A stretch of DNA of 64,000 bases from Streptomyces cinerochromogenes (lineage in GTDB: Bacteria > Actinomycetota > Actinomycetes > Streptomycetales > Streptomycetaceae), in the NCBI RefSeq assembly GCF_014648635.1, contig NZ_BMRM01000003.1:186001-250000 (forward strand), read 5' to 3'. A program made the position numbers and the translations under genes. Within the stretch, counting starts at the first letter, position 1; every line of letters begins with the position of its first letter. Shown here in pieces: positions 17,597 through 26,315 of the stretch. The notes beneath the pieces are model-generated. The model searched no databases, was not told the origin of the DNA, and saw only the letters and a list, made by a program, of their open reading frames with translations.

Positions 17597-17630
17597 GTTC
17601 ACTCCCTCGGAGAAGGGGCGGCCCTCGGAG

Positions 17631-18806
17631 TCAGCCCGCGGTGGAGGCGGGCACGGGCGTGCCGCGGTCGACGACGGCGGGCCGCGCGGCCGCGGCGTCC
17701 AGGTAACCGAGGAGCAGCTCGGCGGTGTCGGCCGCCCGCAGCTGCATCGCCGCCGTGCGGACCGCCGTCTCCGCCGCGCGGGCGCGCCGCTCGTCCCACA
17801 GGCGGTCCACCTCCGCCAGCAGCAGCCCCGCCGTCTCCCGGACCACACCGCGCAGGGCGGGCGCGCCGATCCGCTGGGCGAAGTCGAACACCTTGCCCGC
17901 GTAGGGCAGGGGCAGCAGGGGGATCCCGGCGAGCGCGGCGAAGACCAGGAAGTGCAGCCTCATCCCGACGGCCAGGTCCAGCTGGGCGACGATGTCCAGG
18001 ACCTGCTGCGGGCCGTGGTCGCCGCGCAGCACCGTGCAGCGGTCCGCCTCCGCCATGCGTGAGGCCACGGCGTGCGCGTGCCGGATGTCGCCGCGTTCCA
18101 TCGAGACGAAGACGACATGGGCGTCCAGGCGGTGGACCAGGAAGTCACCCACGCTGGCGAGCAGCTGGTGGTACCCCTCCTCGTCGAGGTGCTCGGCCGC
18201 ACGCCCCGGCTCCCGTACGCTCATGCCCACCAGCCGCGTTCCGCGCGGCACGGCCTCCGCCCGCAGCAGCGCCCGGCCGCCGTCGCCGGGTTCCAGCAGC
18301 AGCGCCGGATCGGCGGTGACGGTGACGGGCCGGGTGAGCCCGGCCTCCTCCAGCACGAGCTTCGACTCCTCGTCGCGGACCGTCACCTCGACCGCGTCCG
18401 AGAGCACCGTGCGGACCCACGCGCAGTCCGCCTCGTCGGTGAGCGGACCGGCCCCCACGGCGTACGTGAAGACGGGCACGCCGAGTTCCTGGGCGGTACG
18501 GGCCGTCCGCAGGTAGCGGCGCGCCTCGGTGTCGTAGAGGATCCCCCCGCCGCCGAGCACCAGGACGTTCAGCCGCCGCAGGTGCGCGGAGATGCCCTCC
18601 CGGCAGACACCCTCCCAGCCGACGACCTCGACCTCCGGATGGACGGCGCGGGTGTGCTCGGGACGGCGCGAGAAGATCACGAAGCGGGTGCCGGGCCGGC
18701 CGGCCCGGACCCGGTCCAGCAGGGCGGTGAGGATGGCCTCGTCGCCCACGTTCCGGCCCCCGTAGGAGCCCAGCACGCCTACGGTCACGCTGTCTGCGCC
18801 ATCCAT
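17631..18806 (-). CDS. Polysaccharide pyruvyl transferase family protein
   Basis: A 391-residue protein with the family start VGVLGSYGGRNVGDEAIL (residues 8-25), VLVLGGGGILYDTEARRYL, DPALLLEP, and C-terminal GMRLHFLVFAALAGIPLLPLPYAGKV, where the GMRLH motif carries the conserved His. Members transfer pyruvate from phosphoenolpyruvate to sugars as ketals, on cell-wall polymers or exopolysaccharide. ATG 18806 follows GGGAG. It leads a unit with the flavoprotein and probably the GH16-like gene, which together suggest modification of a surface glycan. No transporter or glycosyltransferase is present to support this further. Confidence 0.82.
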   Translation of the reverse strand: MDGADSVTVGVLGSYGGRNVGDEAILTALLDRVRAGRPGTRFVIFSRRPEHTRAVHPEVEVVGWEGVCREGISAHLRRLNVLVLGGGGILYDTEARRYLRTARTAQELGVPVFTYAVGAGPLTDEADCAWVRTVLSDAVEVTVRDEESKLVLEEAGLTRPVTVTADPALLLEPGDGGRALLRAEAVPRGTRLVGMSVREPGRAAEHLDEEGYHQLLASVGDFLVHRLDAHVVFVSMERGDIRHAHAVASRMAEADRCTVLRGDHGPQQVLDIVAQLDLAVGMRLHFLVFAALAGIPLLPLPYAGKVFDFAQRIGAPALRGVVRETAGLLLAEVDRLWDERRARAAETAVRTAAMQLRAADTAELLLGYLDAAAARPAVVDRGTPVPASTAG

Positions 18807-19041
18807 GACCGCTCCCTGCCGTACGACGTTTCGGGCATGTCCGTACCAGCTTGCAGCCTTCCGGTGAGGACGCGCGACCGGGTGGAGCGGCCCTCGGCCC
18901 GCCGGTGACCGCCGAGGAGCTCCCGCCCGGCCGCCTCGTACGGCTTCGGCCGCGAGCAGCTCCGGCACGACCGCGTCCCGCGCCGACGCCCCGGCCAGGC
19001 GCCCGCGACCAGCGGGGGAAGCGCGCCGCTTCCGGAGCGCG

Positions 19042-19212
19042 TCAACGGGCGATGTGCTTGCGGCCCCCTCGGCTGAAGCGCACGGCGACGTAGACCAGAT
19101 CGGCGACGAGGATGACGGCGCCGATGATCAGCAGGTAGAACAGGCCCTGGACGGCGAAGCCGATGATGCCCAGGACGAGGGCCACCAGAACGAGCAGCAG
19201 GAAAAGGATCAT
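19042..19212 (-). CDS. Small hydrophobic membrane protein
   Basis: A 56-residue protein too short for most gene callers, starting MILFLLLVLVALVLGIIGFA and continuing through a second hydrophobic segment (LFYLLIIGAVILVADLVYV) to a basic tail RFSRGGRKHIAR. GGGAGG lies 5 bases before the ATG at 19212. Two membrane helices with a positive cytoplasmic C-terminus are likely. Such small proteins are common in Streptomyces next to stress genes. Function unknown; the PRC-barrel gene lies 25 bp upstream on the same strand. Confidence 0.75.
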   Translation of the reverse strand: MILFLLLVLVALVLGIIGFAVQGLFYLLIIGAVILVADLVYVAVRFSRGGRKHIAR

Positions 19213-19237
19213 CGGGCCTCCCGGAGGCTTCGGTACG

Positions 19238-19594
19238 TCAACGGCGTGCCAGGCGCCGCTCGCCGCCCGCGCCCGGTGCGTAGGCCAGCTCGTAGTGGGC
19301 GTAGACCTCGGGCTCCTGGGCGGCGGTCAGCTCCCCGTCGATGTCGATCGACGGTGCCTTCTTGACGCGGTCCTTGCTGTGGGCCACCTTCAGGTACCCC
19401 GGACCGACGGTCGCACCCGCGAGCGGTACGAACGCCAGCCGGCGCCGGGTGGGCAGGCCCACCGTCACCGTGGCGAAGAACGGCTCGTCGGTGCCTGTCT
19501 CCACGTAGATCGACTCCAGTGCACCGATCTTGTGGCCGTCCTTGTCGACCACGTCGTGCCCTCGCCACTCACGGATATCGGATGCCTCGAACAT
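19238..19594 (-). CDS. PRC-barrel domain protein
   Basis: A 118-residue protein: DIREWRGHDVVDKDGHKIGALESIYVETGTDEP is a textbook PRC-barrel opening, followed by FATVTVGLPTRRRLAFVPLAGATVG and LKVAHSKDRVKKAP, with an acidic then flexible tail. PRC-barrels occur in RimM and in photosynthetic H subunits as protein-interaction folds; in Streptomyces stand-alone members are often stress-linked. ATG 19594 follows GAGGAGG at slightly long spacing. It probably forms a unit with the downstream small membrane protein. Confidence 0.82.
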   Translation of the reverse strand: MFEASDIREWRGHDVVDKDGHKIGALESIYVETGTDEPFFATVTVGLPTRRRLAFVPLAGATVGPGYLKVAHSKDRVKKAPSIDIDGELTAAQEPEVYAHYELAYAPGAGGERRLARR

Positions 19595-19807
19595 CGCCAC
19601 CACCTCCTCTGCGGGGAGGTACCCATGTGCAGGCAGGTGATGTGGTGGCGGACGCCCGAAGCCCCCGGAAGGCGTAGCGGATACCCCGCCATCGCGGGGC
19701 GCCGGCGGGGAGCGGGCGGCGAGGGCGGCCGTGGCTCCCGGGCGGGCGTCCACGCGCGACGCCGACGAGGCGCCACGGTTCCGCAGGGTCCGAAGCCGTG
19801 GGCAGGG

Positions 19808-20977
19808 TCAGCGGATGATCCGGAGGCGGTGCGGTGCGCGGGTGGCCGGCTCGGGGAGGCGCAGGGGGTGCAGGCCCGGGGTGATGCTGCCGAGCAGCGT
19901 TGCCCTGGAGGCGCCGGTGGCGGCGGGGTGGGTGCCGGGGAGGCCGTGGACCGTGAGGAAGCCCAGCGTGGCGAAGGCCAGGGCCTCCTTGGCGTCGGAG
20001 GGCAGCCCCAGGTCGTCGCTGCGGCGCAGCGGTACGCCGGGCAGTTCCTCGGCGAGCATGCGCATGAGCACCGGGTTGCGGGTGCCGCCGCCGGAGACGA
20101 CGAGTCCGGTGACCCGGTGGGCACGGCAGGCGTCGGCCACCGTCACGGCGGTCAGCCGGGCCAGGGTGGCCAGGACGTCGTCGGGGGAGGGCGTGGGGAC
20201 GGCGTCGAGCGCCCGCTCCAGGTACGGCAGGTGGAAGTGCTCCTTGCCGGTGGTCTTGGGGGCGGGCCTGCGGTAGTAGGGGTCGTCCAGGAGGAAGCGG
20301 AGCAGCTCCGGGCTGACCCGTCCGGCGGCGGCACGGCGCCCGTCCTCGTCGTGGGTGGCACCGCCGTCGGTGAAATGGTGCACGGCCGCGTCCAGCAGGG
20401 CGTTGGCGGGGCCGGTGTCGAAGGCCAGCGGATCGGCGCCGGGCGCGAGGACGGTGACGTTGGCGATGCCGCCGAGGTTCAGCGCCGCCGGGATGCCGGG
20501 GAGGGCGCGCAGCAGCAGGGTGTCGGTCATCCCGACCAGCGGTGCGCCCTGGCCGCCGGCCGCCACGTCCCGGCTGCGCAGGTCGGAGACGACGGGAAGT
20601 CCGGTCGCCTCCGCGATCCAGGCAGGCCGGCCCAGCTGGAGGGTGCCGCGGACGACACCGTCCTCCACCCAGTGGTGGACCGTCTGGCCGTGCGAGACCA
20701 CGAGGTCCGCGGCTCCCGCGCACAGGTCCCGCAGGGCCCGCGCGGCCGCGCCGGCGAAGGCCTGCCCGATCCCGCTGTCCAGGGCGCACACGGCCTGTGT
20801 GGTGGTGGCGGCCGGCGGCAGACAGGCGGCGATGAGGGCGCGCAGGTCGTCCGGGTAGGGGACGGAGAGGTGCCCCAGGTGCCGCAGGAGCAGGGTGTCG
20901 TCGTCCAGTGCGAGGTCGGCGGCGGCGGCGTCGATCGCGTCGTACGAGGTGCCTGACATCAGGCCGATCACCCGCAT
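19808..20977 (-). CDS. anmK: Anhydro-N-acetylmuramic acid kinase
   Basis: A 389-residue ASKHA-fold kinase that hydrolyses and phosphorylates 1,6-anhydro-MurNAc to MurNAc-6-phosphate in peptidoglycan recycling. Diagnostic segments are IGLMSGTSYDAIDAA (residues 4-18), SHGQTVHHW, LNLGGIANVTVL, FDTGPANALLD and VSGGGTRNPVLMRML. ATG 20977 follows GGGAGG; an ATG 4 codons upstream lacks this spacing. It is the last gene of a unit with an SSS transporter and a sugar kinase. The expected next enzyme, MurQ etherase, is not in this window. Confidence 0.9.
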   Translation of the reverse strand: MRVIGLMSGTSYDAIDAAAADLALDDDTLLLRHLGHLSVPYPDDLRALIAACLPPAATTTQAVCALDSGIGQAFAGAAARALRDLCAGAADLVVSHGQTVHHWVEDGVVRGTLQLGRPAWIAEATGLPVVSDLRSRDVAAGGQGAPLVGMTDTLLLRALPGIPAALNLGGIANVTVLAPGADPLAFDTGPANALLDAAVHHFTDGGATHDEDGRRAAAGRVSPELLRFLLDDPYYRRPAPKTTGKEHFHLPYLERALDAVPTPSPDDVLATLARLTAVTVADACRAHRVTGLVVSGGGTRNPVLMRMLAEELPGVPLRRSDDLGLPSDAKEALAFATLGFLTVHGLPGTHPAATGASRATLLGSITPGLHPLRLPEPATRAPHRLRIIR

Positions 20978-21046
20978 GGTGCCTCCCACGGCTGCCGGGG
21001 TCGAGAGGGATCGGGGCGCGGCCGGTGCGGCCGCGGTGACAGGCCG

Positions 21047-22615
21047 TCAGCGGGGGGCGGCCGTCGTGACGCGGCCCTGGCCCGGATCCGGCTGGTCGTC
21101 GTCCGCCGGGGCCTCCGCGGGCTCCGGCGCGCGGTGCAGCAGGCTCATCAGGCCGCCGACGACGAGGGTGGCCACCACACCGATCGGGACCAGCCACTGG
21201 GCGGCGATGGCCGTCGGTACGGTGCCGCCGGCCGCGGTGACGTCGATCCTCACCTCGCGCACGATGTAGGTCATCACCGCGACCGTCACCAGGAACGCCA
21301 CGACGGAGTCCGTCTCGTTCGCCCGCCGGACCGTGCGGCCGAGCAGGAACGCGCCGAGCAGGGCGCCGTAGGTGTAGCCGGCGATCGTCAGACCGGTGAG
21401 GTAGACGTTCCCGGTGCTGGTGCTGAACGCACAGGCGAACACCGCCATGAGCGCCGCCCACACCAGCGTCATCACCCGTGCGAGCCGCAGCAGCGAGGCC
21501 TCGGGGGGTGCCTTGCGGAAGAAGCTGTGGATGATGTCGGCGACGGTCGAGTTCGACATGGAGTTCAGCGCGGAGGACAGCGAGCCCATGGCGGCGCCCA
21601 GGATGCCGGCCACGAGCAGACCGGAGACCACCACGGGCAGCCCGTGCAGGATGAAGTCCGGGTAGAGGTTGTCGGAGCTGCTCAGGCCCAGTTCCTGGAA
21701 GCTCCTGCCCCCGTTGTACGACCACAGCAGCGCGCCCACCAGGGAGAAGGCCGCGAACTGGAGGGTGACGAAGACACCGGAGGCGATCATGGCCTTCTGG
21801 CCGTCGCGCAGGGAGCGGGTCGCCAGGATGCGCTGGACGATGAGCTGGTCGGAGCCGTGACTGGCCATGGCGAAGATCGCGCCGCCGACGATGGCGGTGG
21901 GCAGGGCGAACGGGCTGGTCAGGATGTGGGCGAGGGTGAAGTCGGTGTCGAAGAGCCGGAATTCGCCGGCGTCCAGGGCGCGGGTCAGGCCGGCGCCGCC
22001 GACGTGCGCGGACAGGACGGCGATGGCGAGCACCGCGCCGCCCAGGTAGAGCCCCATCTGGATGGCGTCGGTCCAGATGACCGCCTTGATGCCGCCGAGA
22101 TAGGTGTAGACGACGGTGATCACGGTGAGCACGACGATGATGAGGCGGTAGCTCGCGTGCACGCCGAACTCGTCGAGCAGCAGCTTGATGGGGATCGCGG
22201 ACGCGAACAGCCGTACGCCCTCGGCCAGGAGGCGGGTGAAGACGAAGGTGACCGAGGCGAGTCCCTGGAGTCTGGGCCCGAAGCGCGTACCGAGGTACTG
22301 GTAGGCGCTGACGAAGCCGCCCCGCTTGTACAGGGGGATGAGGACGGTGGCCACGACGACGCGGCCGACGACGTAGCCCAGGGCCAGTTCCACGTTGCCG
22401 AAACCCTGGCCGCTGTAGGCGCCGCCGGGCACGCTGATGACGGTGAGCACGCTGGTCTCGGTGGCGACCACCGAGAACGAGACGGTCCACCACGGCATGC
22501 TGCTCTCGCCGACGAAGTAGTCCTTCGACGTCGTCTGCCGGCCGGCCAGGCGCAGTCCGATCACGGCGATCGCCACCAGGTAGACGACGACCACCACGAG
22601 GTCGAGTTGGCGCAC
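21047..22615 (-). CDS. Sodium:solute symporter (SSS family)
   Basis: A 522-residue integral membrane protein with about 13 hydrophobic segments, the SSS core TSKDYFVGESSMPWWTVSFSVVATETS near residues 28-54, and a Ser/Thr-rich inverted-repeat layout as in SglT/PutP. The GTG at 22615 follows AGGAGA. It lies 8 bp after the sugar-kinase gene and 69 bp before anmK, so import and phosphorylation are coupled. By context the substrate is an amino sugar from cell-wall turnover (anhydro-MurNAc, MurNAc or GlcNAc) or sialic-acid-like; E. coli uses AmpG or a PTS for these, so an SSS carrier would be a variant. Confidence 0.85.
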   Translation of the reverse strand: MRQLDLVVVVVYLVAIAVIGLRLAGRQTTSKDYFVGESSMPWWTVSFSVVATETSVLTVISVPGGAYSGQGFGNVELALGYVVGRVVVATVLIPLYKRGGFVSAYQYLGTRFGPRLQGLASVTFVFTRLLAEGVRLFASAIPIKLLLDEFGVHASYRLIIVVLTVITVVYTYLGGIKAVIWTDAIQMGLYLGGAVLAIAVLSAHVGGAGLTRALDAGEFRLFDTDFTLAHILTSPFALPTAIVGGAIFAMASHGSDQLIVQRILATRSLRDGQKAMIASGVFVTLQFAAFSLVGALLWSYNGGRSFQELGLSSSDNLYPDFILHGLPVVVSGLLVAGILGAAMGSLSSALNSMSNSTVADIIHSFFRKAPPEASLLRLARVMTLVWAALMAVFACAFSTSTGNVYLTGLTIAGYTYGALLGAFLLGRTVRRANETDSVVAFLVTVAVMTYIVREVRIDVTAAGGTVPTAIAAQWLVPIGVVATLVVGGLMSLLHRAPEPAEAPADDDQPDPGQGRVTTAAPR

Positions 22616-22623
22616 GCTCTCTC

Positions 22624-23622
22624 CTAGGCGACGGCCGGCGGCGGGGCCGGCGGGGTGGGGGCGGTGGGGAGGGGTGCCGCCCGCCGGACGCGGACGACAT
22701 GCGGCTCGTGCGGTGTGCGGGTGTCCAGGGTCAGCAGCCGCGCACCGTCCAGCGGATCCCCGAGCGGGGGCCGCAGGCGCAGCGGGCGCGGGAAGCCGGC
22801 GAGCGCCGCGCGCAGCGGTCCGAGCAGGAGTTCACCGAGTCCGGTGAGGCCGCCGGTGACGGCGACACCGAGGTCGTCGCCGCCGATCCGGCCGGCCGCG
22901 GCGAGCACGGCCTCGCCGAGCGCGGTGGCGGCGTCCCGGACGATCGCCGCGGCCGGCGCGTCACCCGCTGCCGCCGCGCGCGCGACGTCCGGGGCGAAGG
23001 ACGCGGCGGTCCGGGCGGGGTTGCCGTCGCGTCCCAGGACCACGGGCAGCCGGTCGGGGTCGCCGAAGCGCTCCCTCGCGGCGGCCAGCAGCGCGGTGCC
23101 CGGTCCGCGTCCGTCGTGGGCGCGCAGCGCGGCACGCAGCCCGGCGGCGCCGATCCAGGCGCCGCTGCCCTCGTCGCCGAGCCAGGGCCCCCACCCGTCG
23201 ACGCGCGCGTACGACCCGTCGTCGCCGATGCCGACGGCCACCGAGCCGGTGCCGATCGCGAGGACCACGCCGCTACGGCCGCCCAGGGCACCGGCGTGTG
23301 CGGTGACCGCGTCGCTGGTGACGGCCACCTCGTCGGCGGGCAGCTCCCCGAGGAGCAGCCCGGCCAGGTCGCGGGCCGCCCGCGGTGCGGCGGCGGCGCC
23401 CGCCGCGCCCACGCAGAGTGCCGCGGGCCGCAGGGAGGGCGCCCGGGCCAGGAGCGGGCGGACGGCGGCGAGTACGGCCGTACGGGCCGCCTCCACTCCG
23501 CCGTCCGTGGCGAGCCCGGGGGCACCGGGCGCCTCGTGCACAGCCTGGGCAGGGCCGGCGCCGTCCCACAGCACGGCACGGCAGCCGGTCTTGCCCAGGT
23601 CCACCGCGACTGCTGCTGTCAT
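22624..23622 (-). CDS. BadF/BadG-type sugar kinase, GlcNAc/MurNAc kinase-like
   Basis: A 332-residue ASKHA kinase: AVAVDLGKTGCRAVLWD at the start (phosphate 1 motif DLGKT), VLAIGTGSVAVGIG (phosphate 2), DGWGPWLGDEGSGAWIG (the typical N-acetylhexosamine-kinase motif) and VAVTGGLTGLGELLL. ATG 23622 follows AAGG. First gene of the operon, divergent from the RpiR regulator. The Pro/Ala-rich last 15 residues are probably disordered. GlcNAc is the commonest substrate of this family; MurNAc is possible given anmK. Confidence 0.83.
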   Translation of the reverse strand: MTAAVAVDLGKTGCRAVLWDGAGPAQAVHEAPGAPGLATDGGVEAARTAVLAAVRPLLARAPSLRPAALCVGAAGAAAAPRAARDLAGLLLGELPADEVAVTSDAVTAHAGALGGRSGVVLAIGTGSVAVGIGDDGSYARVDGWGPWLGDEGSGAWIGAAGLRAALRAHDGRGPGTALLAAARERFGDPDRLPVVLGRDGNPARTAASFAPDVARAAAAGDAPAAAIVRDAATALGEAVLAAAGRIGGDDLGVAVTGGLTGLGELLLGPLRAALAGFPRPLRLRPPLGDPLDGARLLTLDTRTPHEPHVVRVRRAAPLPTAPTPPAPPPAVA

Positions 23623-23705
23623 GCGGCACGCCTTCGTGTGTCCGGGGTTGCAGCGAGTATCAGAAGGCACACCTTGGGATGTCAACAAGTAACGTCATTC
23701 CGTGG

Positions 23706-23728
23706 GGCGCGTAAATTTTTGACGCGCC
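23706..23728. promoter_or_regulatory. Inverted repeat, candidate RpiR operator
   Basis: GGCGCGT (23706-23712) and ACGCGCC (23722-23728) flank AAATTTTTG, an AT core rare in this DNA. It sits 48 bp upstream of the RpiR start and 84 bp upstream of the kinase start, in the shared promoter region, so it could control both directions. Confidence 0.6.
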
Positions 23729-23775
23729 GACGGGGTGGAGTTAGCGTGTCCCACCCACCCAGGAGGGAGCGGACC

Positions 23776-24720
23776 ATGGCCGGCCGGAAACCACCCCGCA
23801 CCCCCGCTCGGCCGGAGCAGGCGTCTCCCGCCGGGACCCTGGCGCGCATCCGCGCGGAGCTGCCGTCCATGGCGCCTTCGGAACGGCGGGTGGCCGACGT
23901 CGTCCTGGCCGATCCGGCGCAGGCGTCGGAGCTGTCCATCAGCGCACTCGGCGCACGGGCGGACACCTCGGCGGCCACCGTGATGCGCTTCTGCCGCACG
24001 ATAGGCATCACCAACTACCCCCAGCTGCGCCTCGCCCTGGCCGCCGCCGCGGCCCGCGAGCACGCCCTCGACGGCGACCGTCCCATACCGAGCACCGACA
24101 TCAGCGCCACCGACACGCTGGGCGAGATCGTCGACAAGATCATCTACACCGAGGTGCGTGCCCTGGAGGACTCCGGGGCCGGGCTGGACATCGAGGTCCT
24201 GGGCCGCGCGGTGGACGCCGTGGCGGGAGCGCGGCGGATCGACATCTTCGGCGTCGGCGCCAGCGCCTTCGTCGGCCAGGACCTCCACCAGAAGCTGCAC
24301 CGCATCGGCCACATGGCGTTCATCTGGACCGACCGGCACGCCGCCCTCACCGCGACCGCCCTGCTCGGACCCGGCGACGTCGCCCTGGCCGTCTCCCACT
24401 CGGGCGAGACCGAGGACACCGTGGAGCCGCTGCAGGCCGCCGCCCGACGCGGCGCGACCACCATCGCCCTCACCAACGCCCCCCGCTCCGCCCTGGCGCG
24501 CAGCGCGGACCTCGTGCTGACCACCTCCGCCCGCGAGACACCCTTCCGCTCCGGCGCCACCGTCAGCCGCATCGCCCAGCTCGCCGTGGTGGACTGCCTG
24601 TTCGTCGGTGTCGCCCAGCGCGGCTTCGACACCGCGACCGCGGCCCTGCACGAGACCTACCGTGCCGTCCAGCGCCGCAGGCCCCCGCAGCAGCCCCGCC
24701 GCACGCCGACCGCCGGCTGA
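23776..24720 (+). CDS. RpiR/MurR-family regulator with SIS domain
   Basis: A 314-residue regulator. Residues about 20-95 are an HTH_6 domain (MAPSERRVADVVLADP, SISALGARADTSAATVMRFCRTIG) and 135-265 a SIS sugar-phosphate-binding domain (IDIFGVGASAFVGQDLHQKL, LAVSHSGETEDTVEPLQAA). ATG 23776 follows AGGAGGGAG. Divergent from the kinase-SSS-anmK operon. By family analogy with MurR the effector would be a sugar phosphate such as MurNAc-6-P or GlcNAc-6-P. Confidence 0.88.
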   Translation: MAGRKPPRTPARPEQASPAGTLARIRAELPSMAPSERRVADVVLADPAQASELSISALGARADTSAATVMRFCRTIGITNYPQLRLALAAAAAREHALDGDRPIPSTDISATDTLGEIVDKIIYTEVRALEDSGAGLDIEVLGRAVDAVAGARRIDIFGVGASAFVGQDLHQKLHRIGHMAFIWTDRHAALTATALLGPGDVALAVSHSGETEDTVEPLQAAARRGATTIALTNAPRSALARSADLVLTTSARETPFRSGATVSRIAQLAVVDCLFVGVAQRGFDTATAALHETYRAVQRRRPPQQPRRTPTAG

Positions 24721-24754
24721 GCGGCCGGCCCTGCCGGGCGGGCACTCCGCTCAG
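24717..24754. terminator. Bidirectional hairpin overlapping both stop codons
   Basis: CTGAGCGG (24717-24724) pairs with CCGCTCAG (24747-24754), with further GC pairing inside. The arms contain the stop of the RpiR gene and the stop of the convergent GNAT gene. Confidence 0.6.
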
Positions 24755-25608
24755 GAGAAGCCGTACCCGGCGAAGTCGGCCAGCGGGACGTACCCGATGC
24801 GCCGGTACAGGGCGTTGCTGGTCGGGTTGGCCGGGTTCGTGAACAGGACGACGTCCGTCGCGCCCGCGGTCAGCGCGGCCCTGGTCACCGCGACCGTCAC
24901 GGCGCCCGCGTAGCCCCGGCCCCGGAGGGGGGCCGGGGTGTAGACGGGGTCCACCCGGACCATGCCGCCGACCATCGAGGTGGAGCCCGCCAGGGAGACG
25001 GGCGTGCCGTCCGGGGTCTCCCAGAACGTGAAGTGCTTGTCGGCGAAGCGCGAGCCGGCCCAGGAGGCGGCATCGAGGGGGGCCTCTCCCACTTCGGCGA
25101 CGAACTCGTTGCACCAGTACAGGAGTTGCTCCTGGTCGCGCGCGTCCAGGACGCGGTCCCGGCCCTGCGGACGCGGCTCCGGCGGGGTGAGCGTGCCCAG
25201 ACGGTGGAGCCGGCCCCGCCAGTCGTGTTCCGCCGCCGCGCCCGTGTGCCGCTGCCATGCCTGGGCGAAGGCGGCGGCGGTGTCCTGGTCCGCGGTGACG
25301 CCGGAGAGCCGGAGGCCGAGGCCGGCCAGGCGGACGGCGAGGGTGTCGGCCTGCTCGGGGGAGAGGGGAGTGAGGGTCAGGCGGCGGGTCGCGAGGCGGT
25401 AGCAGACGGCGCGGACCTCGCCCCCTGACTCCAGCCGGCCGAAGACGGTGCCCTCGGAGCCGAACGCGTCCGGCCCGCGGGTGCGCAGCTTCTCGATCGT
25501 CGTCAGCGGGGTGTTGTGCAGCGCGGGCCGCGAACGCAGGAAGTCCCCGGCGCGGGCGAGGAAGTCGTCGATGTCGTCGGTGAGGTGCCAGTCGTCATCC
25601 GGGAGCAT
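24751..25608 (-). CDS. GNAT-family acetyltransferase
   Basis: A 285-residue protein whose C-terminal third is a GNAT domain: acetyl-CoA motif PLRGRGYAGAVTVAVTRAAL and LFTNPANPTSNALYRRIGYVPL. The N-terminal 150 residues (LTDDIDDFLARAGDFLRSRPALHNTPLTT) resemble the extra domain of FR47-like/ElaA-type GNATs in actinobacteria. Likely a cytosolic N-acetyltransferase of unknown substrate. It lies 60 bp downstream of the next GNAT's stop and may share its promoter. Confidence 0.82.
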   Translation of the reverse strand: MLPDDDWHLTDDIDDFLARAGDFLRSRPALHNTPLTTIEKLRTRGPDAFGSEGTVFGRLESGGEVRAVCYRLATRRLTLTPLSPEQADTLAVRLAGLGLRLSGVTADQDTAAAFAQAWQRHTGAAAEHDWRGRLHRLGTLTPPEPRPQGRDRVLDARDQEQLLYWCNEFVAEVGEAPLDAASWAGSRFADKHFTFWETPDGTPVSLAGSTSMVGGMVRVDPVYTPAPLRGRGYAGAVTVAVTRAALTAGATDVVLFTNPANPTSNALYRRIGYVPLADFAGYGFS

Positions 25609-25668
25609 GCCGCATCATCCACGAACTGCCGGGAACCGGGCAGCACTTGGGTCGCGGGCGGGCGGAGT

Positions 25669-26235
25669 TCAGCCGTTCCACTCGCGGGCGAGCATCGCGT
25701 AGACGTACTCGCTGCCCCAGCGGTCGCCGTCGAGGTCGTTCTCGACCAGATGGGCCTCGCGGCGCATGCCGAGCCGCTCGCACACGGCCGCCGACGCGGT
25801 GTTGAGGACGTCGAGCCGGGCGAAGACCCGGTGGACGCCCAACGGGCCGAAAGCCAGCGACAGCAGCGCACCCGCCGCCTCGGTGGCGTAGCCGTGGCCG
25901 GCGTACCGGGGATGGAGGCTCCAGCCGATCTCGGCCTGCCGTGCGCGCGCGTCCCTGAGGTTGAGGACCACCTCGCCCATGACACCGGGCTCTCCCGCCC
26001 GGCAGACGGCCAGCAGGAGCCCGTCGCCGTCGGCCTCCCAGTCGGTTCCCCCGGCCCGCGCCGCGATGGACTCGGCACAGGCCTCTCGGGTGAGCGGCGG
26101 GCGGTAGAGATACCGCGCGACCTCCGGCAGGGACTGGTACGCGTACCGGTCCTCGACATCACCGGGTGCGAACAGCCGCAGCACCAGCCGCTCGGTGGTG
26201 ATGGTCGCCGGAACGGTCCTGGAGACGGCGGTCAT
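25669..26235 (-). CDS. GNAT-family acetyltransferase, RimJ/RimL type
   Basis: A 188-residue GNAT: TERLVLRLFAPGDVEDRYAYQSLPEVARYLYR at the start, then GEVVLNLRDARARQAEIGWSLHPRYAGHGYATEAAGALL with the acetyl-CoA loop, and VCERLGMRREAHLVEND. This is the arrangement of RimJ/RimL N-terminal acetyltransferases, many of which modify small molecules. ATG 26235 is preceded by a G-rich stretch. Transcribed in the same direction as the GNAT that follows. Confidence 0.83.
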   Translation of the reverse strand: MTAVSRTVPATITTERLVLRLFAPGDVEDRYAYQSLPEVARYLYRPPLTREACAESIAARAGGTDWEADGDGLLLAVCRAGEPGVMGEVVLNLRDARARQAEIGWSLHPRYAGHGYATEAAGALLSLAFGPLGVHRVFARLDVLNTASAAVCERLGMRREAHLVENDLDGDRWGSEYVYAMLAREWNG

Positions 26236-26283
26236 GGCGGTTCCCCCCTGTTCTGCCGACAGCCTTACCGGACACACTAGTTG

Positions 26284-26315
26284 GTTCCGGCCGCGATCAG
26301 CTCGGCGGCCGGAAC
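26284..26315 (-). terminator. Hairpin at the end of the TetR gene
   Basis: GTTCCGGCCGC (26284-26294) and GCGGCCGGAAC (26305-26315) are perfectly complementary across a 10-base loop that contains the TetR stop codon. It separates the TetR gene from the GNAT gene downstream. Confidence 0.55.
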
